Part shown: piece by piece, positions 1 to 7,336 of the stretch
Layout: each line of letters opens with the position of its first letter
Position numbering within the stretch: the first letter of the stretch is position 1
Source of the DNA: Chloroflexota bacterium
GTDB taxonomy: Bacteria; Chloroflexota; Dehalococcoidia; Tepidiformales; Tepidiformaceae
Length of the DNA stretch: 14,364 nucleotides
Direction of reading: 5' to 3'
NCBI GenBank assembly: GCA_963169135.1
Contig: CAUJEQ010000147.1
Span: 1 to 14,364, forward strand
Position numbers and translations under genes: made by a program
The notes under the pieces: model-generated
Database searches by the model: none
Told to the model about the DNA's origin: nothing
Seen by the model: only the letters and a program-made list of their open reading frames with translations

Positions 1-117
1 ACCGGTAGGCTTCGGCCCCTCCCAGATGGGCTCGGCGACCACGCGGATGGTGCCGTCCTCGAGCATGCCCGTGGCGGTGCTGCCATCCTGCCGTTCGAAG
101 CGTACGAAGTTCGCCAT
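1..117 (-). CDS. Fumarylacetoacetate hydrolase family protein, N-terminal fragment
   Basis: Only the first 39 codons are in the window; the gene continues past the left edge. The peptide begins MANFVRFERQDGS and continues with TGMLEDGTIRVV and IWEGPKPTG. This 'keep the substrate general' beta-strand opening, an R-F-E start followed by a G-x-L-E-D-G turn, is typical of the N-terminal domain of FAH-family hydrolases/decarboxylases (2-keto-4-pentenoate hydratase/isomerase-like). These enzymes cleave or rearrange beta-diketo acids in aromatic and amino-acid breakdown. The metal-binding catalytic domain lies outside, so the reaction cannot be stated. The ATG is preceded by a purine-rich GGGGGCAG stretch a few bases upstream that can serve as a ribosome binding site. 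A heptamer repeat followed by TAGACT lies just upstream and is the likely promoter. The family assignment rests on a short piece and is moderate. Confidence 0.6.
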   Translation of the reverse strand, partial: MANFVRFERQDGSTATGMLEDGTIRVVAEPIWEGPKPTG

Positions 118-144
118 GTCTGCCCCCGGTGGTGTGCTGGAGGG

Positions 145-174
145 AGTCTACTGGAAGTGCGAAGTGCGAAGTGC
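145..174 (-). promoter_or_regulatory. Heptamer repeat array with -10-like box, reading left
   Basis: On the minus strand this is three perfect tandem copies of GCACTTC (154-174), a 3-base gap, then TAGACT (145-150), which matches the TATAAT -10 consensus at four positions. A start site about 7 bases downstream would give a leader of roughly 20 bases before the ATG at 117. The same arrangement in the opposite direction occurs at 965-1000. The promoter role is inferred; the repeat itself is seen directly. Confidence 0.5.
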
Positions 175-211
175 TGGTCCCGCCCTACCGGACGTTCCGC
201 CTGCCCGGCGT

Positions 212-913
212 TTAGCGGTCGAGCAGCCGTCCGATCGCTGTCCGCATCTCTTCCACGGTCCTCACCTCGAAGTCCGGGACCTCGTCGAGCGAACGTGGTT
301 GTTGCGCGAAGTGGCGGCCGGCCCGCAACAGCACGGTGCGCATGCCGAGCAGCCGTGCCGGCGCGATGTCGTTGTCGACCCGGTCGCCGACCATGATGCA
401 CTCGGCGGGTTCGACGCCGAGATCCTCGCAGGCGCGCAGGAACAGGCGCACATCGGGCTTCCGGTAACCGTGGTGTCCCGACACTTCCCGGTGGGCGAAG
501 TACTGGCCGATGCCGTGGCGGTCGAGCTCTTCGACGGCACGGGCGTACTGGTTCGCGGCCAGCCCGAGCAACAGGCCCCGCCCGTGGAGTTCGGCCAGCA
601 GTCCGGCGATGCCAGGCCGAAGCTCAAACCCGCCGCGCTCGGCGTAGCGCGCGTCCGCGCCAGCCCGGAAGATCCGGAAGACCTCTTCGGCCCGGGCGGC
701 GTCGCCTCCGGAGAGCCGCCAGATCATGGCCCGGTAGGCGTCGGGCGCGAAGGCGGCGACGGCCCAGTCGCTTGCCATTGAGATGGCGTCCTGGTCGACC
801 ACCACGCCGCAGGCCGCGAGCGCCTCGTGGATCTGGCGGTCGACGATGGCCTCCGAGAGCACCTCGGTATCGAGCGGCCCGCCGACATCAAACAGGACGG
901 CGCGAATCCCCAT
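212..913 (-). CDS. HAD-superfamily hydrolase
   Basis: A 233-residue haloacid-dehalogenase-like hydrolase with a cap domain between motifs I and II (subfamily I layout). Motif I is LFDVGGPLDTE with the nucleophile Asp9. The usual general acid/base Asp at +2 is Gly11, as in other FDVGG-type HAD proteins. Motif II is around GLAANQ (117-122), with Ala in place of the usual Ser/Thr before Asn. The motif III Lys is Lys152 in YRKPD, and motif IV is GDRVDND (176-182) with Asp177, Asp180 and Asp182 as metal ligands. Members usually dephosphorylate small metabolites; the substrate cannot be read, and loss of the +2 Asp makes ordinary phosphatase activity uncertain. The open frame extends 32 codons further upstream, but that extension runs through the heptamer repeat, so the ATG before GIRAVLFD is preferred. 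TACGCT lies 8 bases before this ATG and there is no ribosome binding site, which suggests a leaderless transcript. The gene ends 94 bases before the start of the preceding divergently spaced minus-strand gene. Confidence 0.85.
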   Translation of the reverse strand: MGIRAVLFDVGGPLDTEVLSEAIVDRQIHEALAACGVVVDQDAISMASDWAVAAFAPDAYRAMIWRLSGGDAARAEEVFRIFRAGADARYAERGGFELRPGIAGLLAELHGRGLLLGLAANQYARAVEELDRHGIGQYFAHREVSGHHGYRKPDVRLFLRACEDLGVEPAECIMVGDRVDNDIAPARLLGMRTVLLRAGRHFAQQPRSLDEVPDFEVRTVEEMRTAIGRLLDR

Positions 914-964
914 GGCCGGCGAGCGTACCGTCTCGCCGGGCCCGCAACCACCCGTCGCTGCGGC

Positions 965-1000
965 GAACTTCGCACTTCGAACTTCGCCCTTCGGTAGAAT
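965..1000 (+). promoter_or_regulatory. Heptamer repeat array with -10-like box, reading right
   Basis: Four tandem 7-mers of the form GNNCTTC occupy 965-992: GAACTTC, GCACTTC, GAACTTC and GCCCTTC. A 2-base gap follows, then TAGAAT (995-1000), five of six matches to TATAAT. A transcript would start near 1007 and give about 23 bases of leader before the ATG at 1030. No TTGACA-like -35 is seen; the repeat occupies that place. It mirrors the array at 145-174. Confidence 0.55.
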
Positions 1001-1029
1001 CGCCCCCAAACCACAGCCCGAGGTGCCCC

Positions 1030-1515
1030 ATGGACGAACAAACCGCCGCCGCGAAGAAGACCATCCTGCGCATGATCCCCTACGGCCTGTACGTGCTCGG
1101 CGTGCAGAAAGGCGACGAAGTCTCCGCCGCCGCCATCAACTGGGTAACCCAGACCTCGTTCACCCCGCCGCTCATCGTGATGGGCGTGAAGAAGGACAGC
1201 GGCGCCTACGCCCTCCTGAAGGAGAGCGGCCAGTTCGCGCTTTCCTTCCTCGAATCGGGCCAGGGCGACATCGGTTTCGCCTTCTTCAAGCTCACGACCG
1301 CCGACGGCGACACCATCAACGGGCAGGCCATCGAGCGCCACCAGACCGGCGCCCCGGTCATCAGCGCGGCCCCGGCGTTCGTCGAAGGCAGGATGGTCGG
1401 TGAGGTCGACCTGGGCGACCACAGCTGCGTGGTCGGTGAAGTCACCCACGCGGTGCTGAAGCGCGAATCGAAGGTGCTGACGCTCGAAGAACTTGGCGTG
1501 AAGTACGGCGGCTAA
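1030..1515 (+). CDS. Flavin reductase family protein (FMN-binding split barrel)
   Basis: A 161-residue soluble protein of the flavin reductase-like family. Members bind FMN in a split beta-barrel and either reduce free flavin with NAD(P)H for a partner monooxygenase or act as small flavoproteins. Family hallmarks are visible. AAAINWVTQTSFTPPLIVMG (33-52) is the usual A-x-x-x-W-x-x-Q-x-S-x-x-P-P-L strand that contacts FMN. A short GQFALSFL segment (67-74) follows, and GDHSCVVGEVTHA (129-141) matches the G-D-H-x-x-x-x-G-E-V signature near the end. GAGGTG lies about 5 bases before the ATG and serves as the ribosome binding site. A TAGAAT -10 box follows a heptamer array upstream. The gene converges with the alpha-galactosidase gene, and the stop codons overlap in CTAA. 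No partner oxygenase is in the window, so the physiological role is open. Confidence 0.88.
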   Translation: MDEQTAAAKKTILRMIPYGLYVLGVQKGDEVSAAAINWVTQTSFTPPLIVMGVKKDSGAYALLKESGQFALSFLESGQGDIGFAFFKLTTADGDTINGQAIERHQTGAPVISAAPAFVEGRMVGEVDLGDHSCVVGEVTHAVLKRESKVLTLEELGVKYGG

Positions 1516-3452
1516 TCGAACCAGCGCATCTCGCCGGGCGCCAGGTCCACTTCCCACGCCTGGCCCCGGTGCTGGATGGCGATGGTCCGCGTCCGGGGTC
1601 CATCGTTCCGCACCTGCAGCCGGCCGCTGACCGGCCGCTGATAGAGACCCTGGTATCCCAGGTGCCCCGAATCGCCGACCACCCGCGGCGCCTTGCCCGG
1701 GCCGGTGACCTGCCAGAGCGCGCCTTCGTGGGGGCGAAGGTAGACATCGCCCATGGGGAGCATCCGCCGGTTCCAGACATCGAAGGCGACCTCGCCGGGT
1801 TCGAGCAGCTCGCCCCAGGGCACCCAGACCGGCGCGTCGTCCCAGTTCAGGATGCCGATGAGCGCGCGGCCCTCACCGAGGTCGGCCCGCCAGGTGCGGG
1901 GCACCGGGCCGTCGGAGGGCTCGACCGGGCTCGCCGCCACGCCCGGCGGCGGGAGCAGCGCGAGCGCCATCTCCTGCCGCTCCGGCGAAAGCTTCGGCAG
2001 GTCGTCGCTGGCCACCACCATGCCGCCGCTGAGCGCGATGCCGGTCGCGAGAAAGCGTGTCTCCGCCTCGTTCAGTTCGGTATCGGTTTCGCGCACGATG
2101 AGGCAGTCGGGGTCGTTCGCCCACCAGCGGTTGTGCATCCAGTTGCGCTGCAGCGTCAGGCGCATGGCGTGCTTGACCGAGGGGTTGGGGCCGGCCGCCC
2201 AGGTCTCCTTCACGTCGGGCCCCACGCGCATGGCGTCGACCAGCCCGATCGCCGGGCCGAAGTGGCAGGTGCAACCCAGGATGAAGGTTTCATCCCCGGC
2301 TTCGTCGCGGATGATACGCAGCCCGCGCCGCAGGTTCATGGCCGCGGTCGTCCCCGGGGCGTGGTAGTTCACCCGGGATGCCGGGCTGGCGGCGTAGCTG
2401 CAGGCGTCGAGCTTCAGGTACTCGTAACCCCACTCGCGCACGACCGTGGCCACCACCTCCCGGAGCCACGCCTCGGCTTCCGGGTTGGTGCAGTCGAGGA
2501 TGGCGCAGCGCCCCAGCCAGGTCTGTACGAAGACCGTCTCGCCGTCCGGCGTCTTCAGCACCATGTCCGGGTGCTCCCGCAGCGCGGCCGATGCCTCGTT
2601 GAGTACGAACGGCGCGAGCCAGAGTCCGGGCCGGTACCCGGCTTCGCGGATCCAGCCGGCGAGCGCCTGCATGCCAGAGGGGAACTTCGCGTTGGGTGTC
2701 AGCCAGTCGCCGGTGTGGGCCTGGTAGCCGTCGTCGATCTGAAGGTACTCGGCGGGGTGCCCGTCCCGGACCATCGCCTCCAGGTTCGCGACCACGTCGG
2801 ACTCGCTCACCCGATTGTAGAAGTAGTACCAGCTGCACCAGCCGGTGGGGACGTGCTCGGGCACGCGCGCCCTCATCTCGACCGCGACCTCGTCCGCGTA
2901 CTGCTCGATCAGGTCCAGCGCGTCGTGTCCCTCGACCAGGAGCACAGGCGGCAGTTCGAGCCGTTCGCCCGGCGCGACGATGGCGCCGTCGAGGTCGAAC
3001 ACCAGGGAGATCTGCTCCGCGCGCGACTCGTCCGCGTCGACATCGACTTCGATGTCGAAAAAGTAGCGGTCCATGGCCAAGCACCCGATCAGCAGCACCG
3101 GCGACGCCTTCGCCAGCAAGGTGATGGTCGCGACCTCGCGGCTGACGTAGGTGCTGCCTTCTTCGCGTGCCCGGACGTAGCGGCCGTCGTAACCCTCAGC
3201 GACCGGTGTGCCGAGGTTGCGTACGATCGCGTCGGTCTGCATGTAACGGCCGTGCAGCCAGAGCCACCCGCCGGCAGCCGGCGAGTCGAGCTCGGCCACG
3301 ACGCGGATATCCCCCGGGTGGACGGCCTCGGCGCCGGTGTTGGTCAGCGTCAGCTGCAGGCGGGAGGTGGCGGGATCGTACGCCATCTCCAGGTCGAGGC
3401 CCTCGGGGAGGTCGCGCGCGTTGAGCCAGAGGTCCCAGGGGAGATTCAGCAT
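1512..3452 (-). CDS. Alpha-galactosidase, glycoside hydrolase family 36-like
   Basis: A 646-residue retaining alpha-galactosidase of clan GH-D that releases galactose from alpha-galactosides such as melibiose, raffinose-type sugars or plant galactans. An N-terminal beta-sandwich (about 1-190) precedes a TIM barrel containing WCSWYYFYNRVSE (205-217), LQIDDGYQ (237-244), GLWLAPF (276-282) and LDCTNPEA. The nucleophile is Asp349 in YLKLDACSY. The acid/base is Asp413 in RVGPDVKETW; the 64-residue spacing fits GH36. A short C-terminal beta domain follows (about 515-646). There is no signal peptide, so it acts in the cytoplasm on imported oligosaccharides. AAGGTGA lies about 8 bases before the ATG. 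It is the last gene of an operon behind galactokinase and a sugar nucleotidylyltransferase, 26 bases downstream of the latter. Its stop overlaps that of the converging flavin-reductase gene by 4 bases. Confidence 0.93.
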   Translation of the reverse strand: MLNLPWDLWLNARDLPEGLDLEMAYDPATSRLQLTLTNTGAEAVHPGDIRVVAELDSPAAGGWLWLHGRYMQTDAIVRNLGTPVAEGYDGRYVRAREEGSTYVSREVATITLLAKASPVLLIGCLAMDRYFFDIEVDVDADESRAEQISLVFDLDGAIVAPGERLELPPVLLVEGHDALDLIEQYADEVAVEMRARVPEHVPTGWCSWYYFYNRVSESDVVANLEAMVRDGHPAEYLQIDDGYQAHTGDWLTPNAKFPSGMQALAGWIREAGYRPGLWLAPFVLNEASAALREHPDMVLKTPDGETVFVQTWLGRCAILDCTNPEAEAWLREVVATVVREWGYEYLKLDACSYAASPASRVNYHAPGTTAAMNLRRGLRIIRDEAGDETFILGCTCHFGPAIGLVDAMRVGPDVKETWAAGPNPSVKHAMRLTLQRNWMHNRWWANDPDCLIVRETDTELNEAETRFLATGIALSGGMVVASDDLPKLSPERQEMALALLPPPGVAASPVEPSDGPVPRTWRADLGEGRALIGILNWDDAPVWVPWGELLEPGEVAFDVWNRRMLPMGDVYLRPHEGALWQVTGPGKAPRVVGDSGHLGYQGLYQRPVSGRLQVRNDGPRTRTIAIQHRGQAWEVDLAPGEMRWFD

Positions 3453-3478
3453 CTTCGTCTCGTCACCTTACATCCGCC

Positions 3479-4207
3479 TCAACTTCCGAAGTACCGGCGG
3501 GCAGCCTCGAGGTTCTCCGGTGTCCCGATATCGAACCATGGGCCCTGGACCGGCACGGCGACGACTGGGTGCCCGGAAGCGACCAACGCGGCGATCGCCT
3601 GGGGCAGTTCGTACTCGCCCCGCGCGGACGGTTCGAGCCGGTCTACCTCGTTCCAGATGGCGGGCGGCAAGACGGCGAACCCGGCGTTGTTCCAGCGGGT
3701 TGTGGACGTCCCCTTTGGCGGCTTCTCGACCATCCGCAGCACGCGCATGGCCCCGTCGACGTAGACGGCGGCCCCGGCCCACGGGTCATCGATTTCGTTC
3801 ACGGCAATGGCCGCGCCGGTCTCGCAGGCACCCTCGATGACCCGCGCGTAGTTCGCGCCCTCGACCACGATATCGCCCCAGCCAACGAAGAGCGGGCTGT
3901 CGCGAAGGAACGGTCTCGCGAGTGCCGCCGCCCGGGCGGTGCCGTCGAGCCGTTCCTGCCGCACGCACCGCAGCGCGACGCCCCATCGGCTCCCGTCGCC
4001 GAGCGCCGCTTCGATCTGCTCAGCGAGGTGGCCGGTGACCACGGTGACGTCGCGGACACCGGCTTCGGCGAGCCCTTCGAGGATGCGGAAGATGATTGGT
4101 TGGCCGCCGGCATCCAGGAGCGGCTTCGGAATGTCACGGGTGAGGTCACCGAGGCGCGTGCCCCGGCCGGCCGCGAGGAGTACGGCCTGCTCGACATCCG
4201 CGCTCAC
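3479..4207 (-). CDS. Sugar-1-phosphate nucleotidylyltransferase (RmlA/GlmU-type)
   Basis: A 242-residue nucleotidyltransferase that joins an NTP and a sugar-1-phosphate to give an NDP-sugar and pyrophosphate. The signature loop LAAGRGTRLGDLTRDIPKPL (11-30) binds the nucleotide and pyrophosphate. QERLDGTARA (84-93) is the family Q-x-x-x-x-G-T-A strand, Asp112 in VGWGDIVVE is the first Mg ligand, EKPPKG (161-166) contacts the sugar, and Asp226 in GPWFDIGTPENL is the second Mg ligand. There is no acetyltransferase repeat at the C-terminus, so it is a short, single-domain form. It starts with GTG inside a GTGA overlap with the galactokinase stop, which implies translational coupling. The context strongly suggests galactose-1-phosphate as the substrate, giving UDP- or dTDP-galactose, but residues alone do not prove this. 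Glucose-1-phosphate or mannose-1-phosphate are alternatives. Confidence 0.9.
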   Translation of the reverse strand: MSADVEQAVLLAAGRGTRLGDLTRDIPKPLLDAGGQPIIFRILEGLAEAGVRDVTVVTGHLAEQIEAALGDGSRWGVALRCVRQERLDGTARAAALARPFLRDSPLFVGWGDIVVEGANYARVIEGACETGAAIAVNEIDDPWAGAAVYVDGAMRVLRMVEKPPKGTSTTRWNNAGFAVLPPAIWNEVDRLEPSARGEYELPQAIAALVASGHPVVAVPVQGPWFDIGTPENLEAARRYFGS

Positions 4208-5454
4208 AGCAGCCGCAGGCCGTTCGAGGGCACGACCGTGAACGCGGGCCCGCCGGTTGCGCTGAGGGCGGCAGCGATCACCGCGTCTTCGTTTCCGGCC
4301 GGCACGGCCGCGACCGCGTACCCGCCGAACCCGGCGCCGGTAAGACGCGCGCCGAGCGCGCCGGCCTTCCGCATCGCCGCGCAGACCTTGTCCAGCGCCT
4401 GCGTGCTGCAGCGCAGGTCGTCCCGCAGGCTGGCGTGCGACTCGTTGAGGATGGCGCCGAACACTTTCAGGTTGCCTGTTGCGAGGGCGGCCTCGGCGGC
4501 GTCGACGCGGGCGGCTTCGCTCAGCACGTGGCGCGCCACCCGGCGGATCGAGAGTTTGGGGGCCGGGTCGAACTCGGCGTTGGTCAGTACGATGAGCCGC
4601 GCCACGTCGATCCCGGCGGTCCGCGCGGCGTCGCGCGCCGAGGCCTTCTCGGGCAGTTCGTCGACCAGGACGTCCACCACCTCCACGTCCGCAACGTGGG
4701 CCAGCAGCGGCGGGTCTGCTTCGATCTCGAACCCCATCTGGTGGGCCAGCAGCACGGCTGCCGCCCGCGTGCCGACGACTCGCTCGTTGTATGCGTCGCG
4801 GGCGGCGCCACCCTTCGGCGCTTCCTGGCCCGAGAAGGCCACGACGAAGCTCAGCCCGTCCGGGATGAGCACGTGGCGGACCGCCGGCGGAAGGAAGTCA
4901 ATCCGGAGCGCGTGATTCGCCCGCGCGAGGGCAATGACCTGCTGGTCCATGCCGCCGGTCTCCACGCCGACGTGGCGTTCGGCGGTCGTCGCGAGCCGGG
5001 CCACTTCCTCGGGCGGGAGCTCCGCACCCCAGGCCGCCGCCAGCGCGGCGATCACCCCGACGGTCAGGGCGCTCGACGAGCTCAGCCCGCCACCGGCCGG
5101 GAGGTCGCCACTCACCAGCACCTGCGCGCCCCGGCCGGGCGCCACGGCCGAGAGTTCCGCCAGCGCGCCGGCGAGGTACCCATGCCACGGCGCGCGAACG
5201 CCTTCATCCGGGATACTTCGCGAAAGCCGGGCCGGTGGCTCGAATGCCTCGGAGCGGACCTCCACCAGGCCCGTGTCGTTCGGTGCGGCGGCCACCAGCA
5301 GCGCACGGTCGATCGCGACCGGCAGGACGGGCAGCCCGGAGTAGTCGGTGTGCTCGCCGACCAGGTTTACGCGCCCCGGCGCCCGCGCGACCACCGTGGC
5401 GGGTACGCCAAAAGCCTCGACGAAGGCGCTGCGGAGGGAGTCGTGGGTTGGCAC
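4204..5454 (-). CDS. galK: Galactokinase
   Basis: A 416-residue GHMP kinase that phosphorylates galactose at C1 with ATP in the cytoplasm. The galactokinase signature GRVNLVGEHTDYSG (27-40) holds catalytic Arg28 and the sugar ligands Glu34, His35 and Asp37. The ATP-binding motif is PAGGGLSSSSA (119-129), and the catalytic base is Asp170 in TGGMDQQ. The third GHMP motif LTGAGFGGY (371-379) has Tyr where many homologues have Cys. Spacing matches characterised galactokinases. The frame stays open for 64 codons upstream, but that part is low-complexity and not family-like, so GTG at 5454 (VPTHDSLRSAF) is chosen. There is no clear ribosome binding site. The extended -10-like TGCTACGCT ends 6 bases before the GTG, consistent with a leaderless message. 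It is first in the operon with the nucleotidylyltransferase and alpha-galactosidase genes. Confidence 0.93.
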   Translation of the reverse strand: MPTHDSLRSAFVEAFGVPATVVARAPGRVNLVGEHTDYSGLPVLPVAIDRALLVAAAPNDTGLVEVRSEAFEPPARLSRSIPDEGVRAPWHGYLAGALAELSAVAPGRGAQVLVSGDLPAGGGLSSSSALTVGVIAALAAAWGAELPPEEVARLATTAERHVGVETGGMDQQVIALARANHALRIDFLPPAVRHVLIPDGLSFVVAFSGQEAPKGGAARDAYNERVVGTRAAAVLLAHQMGFEIEADPPLLAHVADVEVVDVLVDELPEKASARDAARTAGIDVARLIVLTNAEFDPAPKLSIRRVARHVLSEAARVDAAEAALATGNLKVFGAILNESHASLRDDLRCSTQALDKVCAAMRKAGALGARLTGAGFGGYAVAAVPAGNEDAVIAAALSATGGPAFTVVPSNGLRLL

Positions 5455-5585
5455 CTTCGCAGCGTAGCATCGGCGCGGGCTTGCGGCTGGCGGTGTTCGG
5501 CTGCGGCCCAAACCTTGGATTTCCGTCGAGTCTCGATGTACTCTCCCCGCCTGCGGAAGGGACGCCGCAGATGGAGGGACAGGAA
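5455..5585. promoter_or_regulatory. Divergent promoter region between galK and the dikinase-like operon
   Basis: This 131-base gap must hold promoters for both directions. Towards galK, TGCTACGCT (5461-5469, minus strand) resembles an extended -10 immediately before the GTG. Towards the right, TTGGAT (5515-5520) and TGTACT (5537-5542) are spaced 16 bases and are a weak promoter candidate. GGAGG at 5573-5577 is the ribosome binding site for the ATG at 5586. No operator-like repeat was recognised. Confidence 0.35.
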
Positions 5586-7319
5586 ATGGAACCATGGATC
5601 GTGGGCAGCCGCCCCAGTGAGCGCTTCCCGCTCTGGACTCGTGCAAACGTCGGGGAAGTCTTCCCCGACCCGGTGATGCCGCTGACCTTCAGCCTGCTCA
5701 TGGAGGAGCACACCGAGGGCGCCTGGCGCGACGCACTCGTGAAGATGGGGGCCTTCACACACGACGAATTCAAGCCCGGCGAGATGGAGACGCTCGGCAT
5801 CTTCGGCTCGTATTGCTACCTCAACGCCTCGGTCACGCGGATCCTGGGCGAGCGGGCGCCCGGGCTCTCCGCGCAGGCAATGGACGACCTCTTTTTCGGC
5901 GCCCAGCCGGGCATCCCGCAATATGAGGCTGCCCCCGGCGACGAGAACGAGGAACGCACCGCCGCCCTCGGCGAGCGCTTCCAGTGGGCGATCACGCTCG
6001 ACCGCCTCGACATCCCCGCCGAGGGCGAAAAGGTGGCCGACAGCCTCCGCGCCCGCCGCCCGAACCTGGAAGCGATGCCGAACGAGCAGCTCTGGGCCTA
6101 CGCCCGCGACCTCCTGCTCACGCACTTCCGCAGGTTCTTCAGCGACCACATCTTCGTCACCTTCTTGAGCACGGTGCCGGTTGGCGCGCTCTCGCAGATC
6201 TGCGCCGCGGTGGGCCGCCCGGATGACGCGATGCGGATCATCTCCGGAGTCGGCGATGTCGAGTCGGCCGCCCCCTCGCTTGCGATGTGGCAGCTGGGCC
6301 GCCGGGTAGCAGCCGACCCGGCGCTCTCGACCGCGTTCGACGGCGGCGTCGAGGGGCTACTCGACCGCATCGCTGCCACCGGCGCGCCCGGCCAGGCGTT
6401 CAAGGCAGAGTTCGATGCGTTCCTGCGCAAGTACGGCGCCCGCGGCCCGAAAGAATGGGAAGTCCGCAACCACACCTGGGAGACGCGCCCGGAGCTGGCC
6501 CTCGCGGCGATCGACCGCATGCGCCTGGCCGGCCCGGAGGCCGACCCGGCCGGCCGCAACCGCATCCTGGCCGCGGAACGCGAGCGCATCGTGGCCGAAA
6601 TCAGCGCGATGCTCGCCGGGGACGCCGAGACGCAAGAACTGTTCCAGGCGTCCGCCCGGTCCGCAGTGCTGTTCCAGGCCGGCCGGGAGCGCACCAAGAC
6701 CAACGCCATCAAGCTCGCCCAGGAAGCGAGGATGGCCATGCACACCATCGGGCGAAGGCTAGTCGCCGCCGGAGCCTGTGACGACGTTGGGGACTTCGCC
6801 TTCCTGAAGGCCGATGAGATGGAAAGCTGGCTGGCCAACCCCACCCCCTTCCGCGACACCATCCGCGATCGCAAGGCGCTCTACGCCAAGTATTCCGCGA
6901 TCCAGGAGCCGTTCGTCTTTTGGGGCACACAGCCCGATCCTTCGACCTGGCCGGCAAAGGGCACGACCGAGGTCGAGGAAGTGAAGGTGGGGGACGTGCT
7001 CAAGGGCTTCCAGGGTTGTCCCGGGCAGGTCACCGGAACCGCGCGGGTCGTCCTCGATCCGATCGACCCTACGGCGTGCGGGCCTGGCGAGATCCTGGTC
7101 GCGCCGATGACCGACCCCTCGTGGACGCCGCTGTTCGTCGCCGCCGGCGGCGTAATCGTCGATGTGGGAGCGGCCCAGAGCCACGCCATGATCGTCAGCC
7201 GCGAGCTCGGCATCCCCTGCGTCCCTTCGGTCACCGATGCCACCCGCCGGATCCCCGATGGCGCCACGGTGCTGGTCAACGGCGACGCGGGCACCGTCAC
7301 CATCGTCGCGCTTCCGTGA
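5586..7319 (+). CDS. PEP-utilising enzyme, rifampicin-phosphotransferase-like, without ATP-grasp domain
   Basis: A 577-residue protein with two recognisable parts. The first (about 10-465) resembles the middle, acceptor-binding domain of rifampicin phosphotransferase-type enzymes: LWTRANVGEVFPDPVMPLT (16-34) opens it, FLRKYGARGPKEWEV (279-293) is the family F-x-x-x-Y-G-x-R-x-P-x-E strand, and FAFLKADEMESWL (404-416) follows. The second (about 466-577) is a swivelling phosphohistidine domain: CPGQVTGTARVV (478-489), GEILVAPMTDPSWTPLF (501-517), then AAQSHAMIVSRELGIPC (529-545) with His533 as the predicted phosphorylated residue. The ATP-grasp domain that would charge this His is absent. ATP-derived phosphate must therefore come from another protein, most simply the dikinase-like product of the next gene. 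The acceptor is unknown; drug-like compounds, phenols or a central metabolite are all possible. ATG at 5586 is preferred over ATG at 5571 because GGAGG lies 8 bases before it. Confidence 0.82.
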   Translation: MEPWIVGSRPSERFPLWTRANVGEVFPDPVMPLTFSLLMEEHTEGAWRDALVKMGAFTHDEFKPGEMETLGIFGSYCYLNASVTRILGERAPGLSAQAMDDLFFGAQPGIPQYEAAPGDENEERTAALGERFQWAITLDRLDIPAEGEKVADSLRARRPNLEAMPNEQLWAYARDLLLTHFRRFFSDHIFVTFLSTVPVGALSQICAAVGRPDDAMRIISGVGDVESAAPSLAMWQLGRRVAADPALSTAFDGGVEGLLDRIAATGAPGQAFKAEFDAFLRKYGARGPKEWEVRNHTWETRPELALAAIDRMRLAGPEADPAGRNRILAAERERIVAEISAMLAGDAETQELFQASARSAVLFQAGRERTKTNAIKLAQEARMAMHTIGRRLVAAGACDDVGDFAFLKADEMESWLANPTPFRDTIRDRKALYAKYSAIQEPFVFWGTQPDPSTWPAKGTTEVEEVKVGDVLKGFQGCPGQVTGTARVVLDPIDPTACGPGEILVAPMTDPSWTPLFVAAGGVIVDVGAAQSHAMIVSRELGIPCVPSVTDATRRIPDGATVLVNGDAGTVTIVALP

Positions 7320-7336
7320 GCGCGGGGCAGCGTGTC

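Noticed and set aside
916..939. An 8-bp inverted repeat (CCGGCGAG / CTCGCCGG) next to the HAD start codon as an operator or terminator.
   Set aside because: In GC-rich sequence such short stems are common; no T-run, no second copy, and it overlaps the proposed -10 box without further support.
154..992. The inverted heptamer arrays flanking the HAD gene as terminal repeats of a transposon or mobile cassette.
   Set aside because: The arrays differ in copy number and sequence, there is no transposase, no target duplication was seen, and each array leads into a -10-like box, which fits promoters better.
914..1009. A 32-codon longer start for the HAD gene.
   Set aside because: The extension is translated from the heptamer repeat and adjoining spacer and is not like HAD proteins, which begin shortly before motif I.
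1569..3764. A 731-residue open frame on the plus strand opposite the alpha-galactosidase and nucleotidylyltransferase genes.
   Set aside because: Opposite strands of GC-rich genes often stay open. The translation has no domain motif, is rich in Arg, Gly, Ala and His, and the minus-strand genes have clear catalytic motifs.
5455..5646. A 64-codon longer start for galactokinase.
   Set aside because: It would overlap the divergent gene's 5' end, is low-complexity, and galactokinases start close to the GRVNLVGEH motif.
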